64,000 nucleotides of DNA, taken from NCBI GenBank assembly GCA_026686845.1, contig JAIVEN010000004.1:24522827-24586826 (forward strand), given 5' to 3'. Source of the DNA: Adenanthera pavonina (lineage: Eukaryota; Streptophyta; Magnoliopsida; Fabales; Fabaceae). The notes under the pieces are model-generated. The model made no database searches. It saw nothing but the letters and a program-made list of their open reading frames with translations, and was not told the origin of the DNA. Below, one piece after another: positions 56,509 through 64,000 of this stretch. A program made the translations under genes and the position numbers. Position 1 is the stretch's first letter; each line of letters opens with the position of its first letter.

Positions 56509-56779
56509 TAACATTTTGTGTTGTGTTGAAACTGACATGGTCATTCGAAGAGTCAAGAATGTTTTTGCCCTTTCATCAAATTGATGGTAGTTAACAACTT
56601 TCATTAAAATTCAGTCAAACTGCACTTCCTGTTTCATCAACGTTAACTTACAAATTTTTATCAAATTGTTTCCCTGGTTTTTGACGAATATATGATTTCA
56701 TTGAGTCTACTTCGTTGCACATCCTTTGATTTAAGTTCAATTAATATATTATTAAAAATTAGAATATATGCTTACTATA

Positions 56780-57687
56780 ACAATAGGCTTACATCAAGGA
56801 TCTTCTTTGAGTCTATACCTGTTTGATCTGGTTTTGGATGCTCTTACAGAACATATACAAGAAAAAATTCCAAAGTATATACTCTTCATGGATGATATAG
56901 TTTTAATTAAGGACTCAAGAGAAGAGGTTAACTCTAAACTTGAATTATGGAGACATACTTTGGAATCAAAAGGTTTTCATCTGAGTAGAAGTAAGACGGA
57001 ATATATGCATTGCAAATTTAATAAGAGGCCTATCAGAAATGATTCAGAGATAAAAATTGGAGGGCAAATCTTCCCTGAGGTGTCAAAGTTTAAATATTTG
57101 AGGTCGATTTTACAGAATAATGATGAAATTGATGGAGATGTTATGCATACGATACAAGCTGGGTGGTTAAAGTGGAGGAAAGTAATAGGAGTTATTTGTG
57201 ACCGCAAGGTGCCTACTAAGCTTAAAGGAAAATTTTACAGAATAGCTATAAGGCTAGCAATGCTATATGATAGTGAATGTTGGGTTTTGAAAGGGCAACA
57301 AGAGCATAAGATGGGAGTAGCAGAGATAAGAATGTTGAGATGGATGTGTGATAATACAAAATTGGATAAGATATGAAATGACTGTATACGAAGGAAAGTT
57401 GGGGTAGCACCTATCGAGGAGAAAATAGTGGAACATCATTTAAGGTGGTTTGGGCATGTACAAAGAAGAGGGCAAGAGGAGCCAGTGAAGAGAGTTGATC
57501 AAATGGCCTGGAGCCCGGTCAAAAGGCGTAGAGAAAGACCAAAAAGGATATTAAGGGAAGTTATAAGGAATGATCTTTTGAGAAATGATCTATTTGAGGA
57601 GATGGCGTCTGATAGAGTTCATTGGCATCGTTTAATCCATGTAGCCGACCCCACATAATGGGATAAGGCTATTGTTGTTGTTGTTGT
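56780..57687 (+). mobile_element. 5'-truncated RTE-type LINE with reverse transcriptase remnant
   Basis: A fragment of the LINE ORF in one frame from 56768 to 57376, then a stop and a resumption to 57658. Motifs are 'GLHQGSSLSLYLF', FMDD (A-to-M or similar change in the usual F/Y-A-D-D box), 'KTEYM', 'SKFKYL' and the C-terminal 'HLRWFGHVQRR'. The 3' end is a (TTG)n tail at about 57672-57687, typical of RTE elements. It is flanked by a 13-bp target duplication, TATGCTTACTATA (56767-56779 and 57688-57700). The Met that opens the first ORF comes from this flanking DNA, not from the element. Not functional. Confidence 0.9.
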
Positions 57688-57700
57688 TATGCTTACTATA

Positions 57701-59109
57701 TTTTCTTTTGATAAGAATATGCTTACTATAATTTTAATATTCATACATTTTCCTGTCATTTAAAAAAATTAGGATATATGTCAATATTTTAAAGTTTATT
57801 TTTATCATTAAGTTACAAGCCATTTTTCTCTTCAATATTTTCAAATTTCATTCAATTTTTTCCAACTCCATTTAAAATTCTGAATCATTTATACATAAAT
57901 ATAAAATATCAGTTATTATTATATTATTGTACATTTAATAATTATTTTTCAAAACATGTGATAAAATAAGGATTTTCACGCATCTCTTGGGGCGACTTGT
58001 AGTTTCCTTAATATATGAATGCAGCTAACCGCAACAAACTGACTAATCTTATTCTAATTTTTACCTATCTTAATTGCATTATTTCAAATTCACATTATTA
58101 ATTGCTACAAAACTTCAAATTAAATTAAAATTTAAGAACTTTTCTTGAGAATATATTACCTATAACTAGAATATGCTACCTAACCACGCTATCAACAAAA
58201 AAAAATCTTTTAATATTATTTAAATTGAAGGAACATATGAAAAGGGAAATATGGAAACCGGATTCTTTGTTGTGGCAAATTACCAACGCAGTGGTATAAT
58301 TGTTGCAGGATTAGATGTAAACTATTAAAATTTTATCTGTATGATTGAAGTTTTATATCTTTTAATTAATTTTTAATTTTTTAAATTTAATATTTTTAAT
58401 GCAGACGATTACTTTATTATTTTTATATTTAGTAACTATTAAATCATTATTTTTCTCAGTTTAGAATTAGAAGATTATTTTTATTTTATATCCCTTTCTT
58501 GATTAAAAATAATTACACATATAATAAATTTAGACAATAGAGATCGAATATCCAAGATTCAATTTTCTTTTGATTACAAAAGATCCAAATTTATAGTTGT
58601 AGCGTCAATACCACTGTATGAATTACTGTTGACTCCAGCAGATAATTTGCTCTAGTAAAATGAGTGAAGCTGCCATTAATTATTTACCTTACAACATGAT
58701 TAATGAGAGTTACTAGTTATAGGACTTTAATTATTTATTATGAAAAAGAAAGCAATAGGCACTTGATATAAGTTTATTGACAACCTAACGAAAAAAATAA
58801 TCAATGGATTTTGCATCCAATTTCTGAACTTTGACTTGGTCTCAAAATATATCATTAAAATGTACTATTGTTGCCCTCGGCATCCATAAAACCAAGTACA
58901 ACTTGTATATGCCACATGTTTTATAATGGCCCATTACATAAATCCTCAGTGTTTTTATAATTAAATTTATGCAACTTGAACAAAAATAATTTTGGAGGTC
59001 GCAATATTAATAATGCTCCATTGGTCTTGAAGTATCATGCACACTTGTCCAGTAACAAAGAACTGTTTTTATTCGCCGACAGCTGTTGATTCAAGTAATT
59101 AATGATTAC
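57701..59109. other. AT-rich intergenic DNA, no gene seen
   Basis: No conserved ORF. Around 58960-59090 the sequence 'aaaaataattttggaggtcgca..ttaataatgctccattggtc' is similar to 52725-52790 ('aaaaataatttggaggttgcattaattttccattagtc'), in the same orientation. Confidence 0.35.
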
Positions 59110-59486
59110 GGGCCTGTTTGACAGTATTTTCTGTTTTCTTGTTCTCAAAACAGTTTTGTAAAATTGTTTTCGAGAATAAGTTTTGAAAACAAGAAAACAA
59201 AAAAATCTGTTTGAATAGTTATTCTCAAAATCATAACTAGTGAGTGATAGATGAGTTATTCAAAATTTATAACTTTACCATTAGTGAGATGGATATTTTT
59301 CACCTTTTCTCGTGTTTTCCATAACAAAAACTACAAAACATTTTAAAGTTGTTCTGCGTTTTCTGTTCTTTTGTTTTTCTATTTTCCAGAACAGTTTATA
59401 AAAAACAGGTTTACCAAACAAGTTTTTTGAGTTTTCTGTTTCCGAAAACAGAAAAACTGTTTCGGAAACACGAACCAAACAGGCCC
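59110..59486. mobile_element. MITE with GGGCCTGTTTG ends
   Basis: It is 377 bp with perfect 11-bp inverted ends GGGCCTGTTTG and CAAACAGGCCC, flanked by TAC on both sides (59107-59109 and 59487-59489). The 3-bp duplication and the end sequence suggest a PIF/Harbinger-type MITE; hAT is the alternative. The interior is rich in TTTTCTG/CAGAAAA words on both strands. Confidence 0.75.
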
Positions 59487-59698
59487 TACATGTTTTTGTT
59501 AAGTAAGACCTTGGATTTGAACCTAGTAATAATTGAAGAAAGATATTACTATAAGAGCTTTACATCCATATAATTTAATTAAACTCGATTCAAATTAGTT
59601 TGAACCTAATATACATGGTTTTTGAAAAAGAGTTGATACGGCCCATAACAGAATGAATTATTTTAATTCATGTGGACCATAAATATATGAACGCATGC

Positions 59699-60025
59699 AC
59701 TACATAAAAAATGGGCTTTCTTAGTAGTTATTTTTAGCCTTTGTTGGTGATTATTTGAGCGCCAACTATTTGAATCACCAACTATTTGAGCACCAAGAAA
59801 AGGGGATAACTTTTATTGGTGATTATTAATTAACTGTCAAAAAAAGTTAACCTTTATTGTTAGTTCAACAAAAATAACCACCAATAAAAGGTATTTTTTT
59901 AAAAAAAATTATATCTTCTATTGGCAGTTGTTTTGGATAACCACCAACAAAGGTTATATTTTTTTAAAAAAAAAATTAAAGTAATATACCAGTCACAGCC
60001 ACAATCATTCCTTACAAGCAATCCA
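59699..60025 (+). mobile_element. Possible CACTA-type terminus with subterminal repeats
   Basis: It starts CACTACATAAAAAATGGGC, close to the CACTACAAGAAAA ends of plant CACTA elements. It is followed by repeated words of the 'TTGGTGATTAT'/'ATAACCACCAATAAA' kind in both orientations, as expected of subterminal repeats. The other end is not seen; a copia solo LTR begins at 60031. Confidence 0.45.
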
Positions 60026-60030
60026 AAATC

Positions 60031-61692
60031 TGTTGAATTAAGAGTTTTGATGATTCCAAACCAACCTTCAAAAGCTTGGAATAAAGATATCAAAAGTGGC
60101 CAAAAGGTTTCAAGTGAAAAAATTCTTGGTAAATCTGTGCAAAGATAGATGTAGAATATTTAGTAGTGTTTTATTTGAGTAAAAGACTTTGATTTGGTGA
60201 AAAGATGTTTTAAAATCTTGATTCTATGTTAAATCATGGAATATTTCAAAAACACCCACCAACAAATGAAGTTTAAAAGGTTAATACTAATCTGTCATCT
60301 TAGAAATTCAAACTTTAGCTTTGGAAATTCAAATTTCGTATTAAAACAGAACAAGTCTGAAGAGAAGTCTCTCTGACAGACGAATTTTGACTTGAGAAAA
60401 TTTGAATTTTGATAAGTATCTAAAAGGAGCTTTCAGTAACGGACGAACTTTGGGTTTTGAAAATTCGAATTTCAGACAAAATGAAACTTATGAAAACTAA
60501 AGAAATTCGTCTGAAATTGTGTCAAAGTTCATCTAAAACCAAGTTTAGAGTGGATTTCAAAATTGCTCACTGACAGATGAACTTTGATTATGAAAATTCG
60601 AATTTCAGAAACTAAGCTTGTGAGTCTGTTACAATGATATGTTGATATACGAATGACAATATTTATAAATTCGGATTTTGAAGTAAGTCTAAAAAGAGGT
60701 CTCTCTGACAGACGAACTTTGCCCTTTTAAAATTCAAATTTTGAATCATATAAACTACTGTGCCTTATAAACCAGCTACGAACAGATGAATTTTGAGGTT
60801 CCAAAATTCGAATTTCGAAGGCACTATAGCAAATTGAAAATACTATTCACAATTAACAGAAAAACTTTCTACTTGAAAATTCATATGTTACAACGAAGAA
60901 ACATTTTCCAAATATCAAAATTCGAATTTCACTTCAAGACAGACGAACTTTGGGCATTCAACGTTGAAGCTATTAACCTTCAGTTTCTGCAAAATTCATC
61001 TGTTGACCAACTGAAATTCGAATTTCAAAGTGTCAGAAACATTAAATGTGGTTGGTTAATGGATAGTTTTTCAGAGTAACCGTTGGATAACTTCTCCAAC
61101 AGATAGATTTTGTCTCTAACGGATAGTTGAGACCTAAATCTATAAATATAACATCATTTGAAGTTGTAGGTAATGATTTTAACATTGTATATACTAAAAC
61201 TCTGCCAAATCATCTACTTAAAGTCTCTTACTCTTATACTTCAATATTTTGTACTCCAACTTTCATATTCACTCTGTTTAAGAGAGTTTAATCTTTGTAA
61301 ACAATCTTATCTTCATCTGGAAGATAGATTTTCTTGTGATGGGATATCACAAGGGATTAAGAAGCATTTTGTAAGAGTGCATAGAGTGATTGAGTGAGCT
61401 CTAGAAATAGAGCATCATCTTTGTACTGAGGCATTTGCAAGAAGCCTACTGAATTCTTGCAGAATAGTGGAAAATCTCAAGGGGTGACTTGAGGACTAGA
61501 CGTAGGTCAAGTGGAGAGACCGAACTAGGATAAATATCTGTGTTTTCTTCTCTTTACTGCAACTTTTACAGTTTATTCTCCTATACTCTGTTTTACTATC
61601 TATACTTTACTTTCTTCACTTTCTTGATATTTTGCAGAAAATTTTCAAGCTTCCCAATTTACCCCTTTCTTGAGAAGCCAGCTTATCTAACA
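60031..61692 (+). mobile_element. Solo LTR, SIRE-type copia
   Basis: It is 1662 bp, TGTTGAATTAAGAG ... CTTATCTAACA, with the AGACGAA/TTCGAA array and the conserved 3' block. Perfect target duplication AAATC (60026-60030 and 61693-61697). Close in sequence to the LTRs of the 11.5-23.3-kb element. Confidence 0.93.
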
Positions 61693-62335
61693 AAATCATC
61701 CAAAAGCAAAAAATGTACAATAGAAATCATAGTTAGATCCATTAAAGTTTGACAGCACATAGCACTAAAAAAATTGATTATGAAAGAACCCTAAAAAAGA
61801 AGAAGAAATTTTGCATATTGAAGTGAATAGATGAGGCTTAAGAAATATTAGTCACAATTCTATTTTGGGAAAAAAATTGGGGGAAGTAAATAGATCTAGA
61901 TCGACTCACAAAGATATTAATCACAGATCTAGATTGTGGAGCACCAGCTAGCCAAGATTCGTGTGCCAGAGAGGGGATTTCATGATTGCAAACAGAACTG
62001 ATGGATAATTGATCTACGAAGTAAAATTCAAAGATGAGAATTTCATAAAGAAGCACATTGGACCTAGAATTTTGTTGATGGGTAATGCAAACTCTGGCAC
62101 AAATAGATCTTAGTTCTTCATTTGTATGGAGAAGATGGAGAGGCTAAACAGAAAGCATGAGGTTTGAACGAGTGGTAGATGGGATAGATTTGATGAAGTC
62201 CATTAAGAATAGGTTGATCGTCCTTCGACAAAACCTGCAAGCCCATCATCATTGCTAACGATGGCCAACTTTCTTGAGCCAAGGTGGAGCAAGTGAAGGC
62301 CATGGAGAATGGAATGCTCACAAGAGGGAAAAAAG
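61693..62335. other. Spacer between two inverted copia LTRs
   Basis: 643 bases with no recognised gene. It may continue the sequence (possibly CACTA-derived) interrupted at 60030. Small ORFs at 61838-62056 and 62118-62321 on the minus strand match nothing I know. Confidence 0.4.
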
Positions 62336-63947
62336 TGTTAGATAAGCTGGCTTCCCAAGAGGGGGGTGAATTGGAAAGATTAAAAATTTTTCTGCCAAAC
62401 GTTAAGAAAGTGAAGAAAGCAAAAGGTGATAGTAAAACAGAGTTTAAATGAATAAACAGTAAAAGTAGCAGTAGGGAAGAGAAGACTTAGATATTTATCC
62501 TAGTTCGGTCTCTCAACTTGACTTACGTCCAGTCCTTAAGTCACCACTTGAGATTTTTCACTATCCTGCAAGAATTTAGTGGGCTTCTTGCAAATGCCAC
62601 AGTACAATGTTGATGTTCTGTTTCTAGAGCCCACACTTTCTCTCTTTGCACTCTCACTAAGTGCTTCCCCGATCTCTTGTGATATCCCTTCACAAGAAAA
62701 TCTTTCTTCCAGATGAAGATAAGATTATTTACAATGAATAAACTCTCTTAATCATAGTGTATATGAAAGTTAAAGAACAAAGAATGAAGTATGTGAGAGT
62801 AAGAGACTTTGAGTAAATGATTTGGTAGAGTTTCAGTACATACAAAGTTAAAATCATTTCCCACAACTTCAAATAATATATTTATAGATTTTGGTCTCAA
62901 CTATACGTTAGAAACAAAATCTATCCGTTGGAGAAGTTATCCAATGATTACTCTGAAAAACGGTCTGTTCACTAACCACATTTAATGCTTTTAACACTCA
63001 AAGTTTGAATTTTGGTTAGCCAACAGACGAATTTTGCAGGGACCGAAGGCTAAAGACTTCAACATTGAATATTCAAAGTTCATCTGTCATGAATCAAAGT
63101 TTAAATTTTGATCTTTGAAAAATGTTTCTATGTTGAAACATATGAATTTTCAAGTAAAAAGTTCTTCTTAAATGAGTGAACAATAGTTCATTTTGCTACA
63201 GTGCCTTCGAAATTTAAATTTTGATACTTAAAATTCGTCTGTCAGAGGGTAGTTCAATAAGACACAATAGTTCAACTATTCGAAATTCAAATTTTCAAAC
63301 TACAAAGTTCGTCTGTATACTATCATTCATATGTCAATATATCATTATAACAGACTCATAAGCTTTGTTTATGAAATTCGAATTTTCATGTTCAAAGTTC
63401 GTTTGTCACTGAGCAATTTTGAAGCTCTATCTAAACTTGGTTTTATATGAACTTTGACATATTCTCAGATGAATTTTTTAATTTTCATAAGTTACATTTT
63501 ATCTGAAATTTGAATTTTCAAAAGTCAAAGTTCATCTATCAGAGAAAGATTTTTTCAGACACGTATCAAAATTCAAATTTCTCAAGTAAAAATTTGTCTG
63601 TCAGAGAAGCCTCTTTTCAGACTTGTTCATTTTCAATATGAAATTTGAATTTCCAAAATCAAAGTTCGAATTTTCAAAATAGTATATCAGTATAAACCTT
63701 TCAAACGTCGTCTGTTGGTGGGTGTTTTTCAAATATTCCATGAATTAACATAGAATCAAGGTTTTAAAACATCTTTTCACCAAATCAAAGTCTTTTACTC
63801 AAATTAAAACATTACTAAACATTCTTCATCAATTCTTATACTGATTTTTCTAGAATTCCTTCACTTGAAACCTTTTGTGCACCTTTGATATCTTTATTTT
63901 AAGCTCTTGAAGGTTGGTTTGAAATCATCAAAACACTTGATTCAACA
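62336..63947 (-). mobile_element. 3' LTR of a copia element extending beyond the window
   Basis: It is 1612 bp. Read on the plus strand, it starts TGTTAGATAAGCTGGCTTCC and ends CACTTGATTCAACA. It is followed by TTCTCCCCCTTTTT (63948-63961), the polypurine tract on the minus strand. Then comes 'gatgatgacaaaataactt...ggattagtacttg', which is the reverse of 21628-21666 in the full-length element. So an element of the same family lies on the minus strand past base 64000. The left target duplication is probably AAAAG (62331-62335). Confidence 0.92.
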
Positions 63948-64000
63948 TTCTCCCCCTTTTTGATGATGACAAAATAACTTACAAACTGGATTAGTACTTG
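63948..64000 (-). other. Polypurine tract and internal 3' end of the off-window copia element
   Basis: On the minus strand, the bases before the LTR are AAAAAGGGGGAGAA, identical to the tract at 21667-21680. They are preceded by sequence matching 21628-21666. Confidence 0.88.

Noticed and set aside
56768..57376. A host reverse transcriptase gene
   Set aside because: The frame has RTE-type motifs, a (TTG)n tail and a 13-bp target duplication, and its start codon lies in flanking DNA. It is a dead LINE.

Overview
The window is plant nuclear DNA, probably from a flowering plant with a large, repeat-rich genome. The evidence is the mix of elements: Ty1/copia and Ty3/gypsy LTR retrotransposons with methionine-tRNA primer sites, a Cassandra element carrying a 5S-rRNA-like promoter, an RTE-type LINE, and hAT, Stowaway and CACTA-like DNA elements. 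Nearly every base from 1 to 52 kb is transposon, mostly nested insertions. The only host-gene candidate I can support is a small two-exon secreted-peptide gene on the minus strand at 53.6-55.3 kb. I cannot name the species.

Regions. 1-10 kb: an old gypsy-type LTR remnant (called LTR-B here), a degraded copia internal fragment, and Tekay-like LTR remnants in both orientations, with two copia LTRs inserted (5130-6654 and 7421-9137). 10.0-24.6 kb: an LTR-B copy split by an 11.8-kb SIRE/Maximus-type copia element (11554-23328) with both LTRs, a primer site, gag, pol, an extra ORF after pol, a polypurine tract and a perfect CAAGG target duplication. 24.6-29.5 kb: AT-rich DNA with a diverged duplication, a GC-richer patch near 27.1-27.5 kb, and a minisatellite of 140-160 bp units into which a complete Cassandra (27940-28859) has inserted. 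29.5-41.2 kb: an 'onion' of solo LTRs inside LTRs, with target-site duplications that allow the insertion order to be read. 42.8-52.1 kb: a complete but defective Tekay/Del-type chromovirus retrotransposon on the minus strand (target duplication CATGT). 52-60 kb: the least element-dense part, with the peptide gene, a hAT element in its intron, small MITEs and a 5'-truncated LINE. 60-64 kb: a solo copia LTR facing the 3' LTR of another copia element that runs off the window end.

Function. Every retrotransposon reading frame here is broken by stop codons or frameshifts, so none looks autonomous. Many changes are C-to-T or G-to-A, as expected for old methylated repeats. The most informative features are: the terminal repeats and target duplications that give the insertion chronology; two versions of a short palindromic repeat array in the same part of related copia LTRs; the extra ORF of the copia element; and the peptide gene whose intron and 3' coding end carry transposon insertions. 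All calls come from reading the sequence; no database search was made, and boundaries given as 'about' are approximate.
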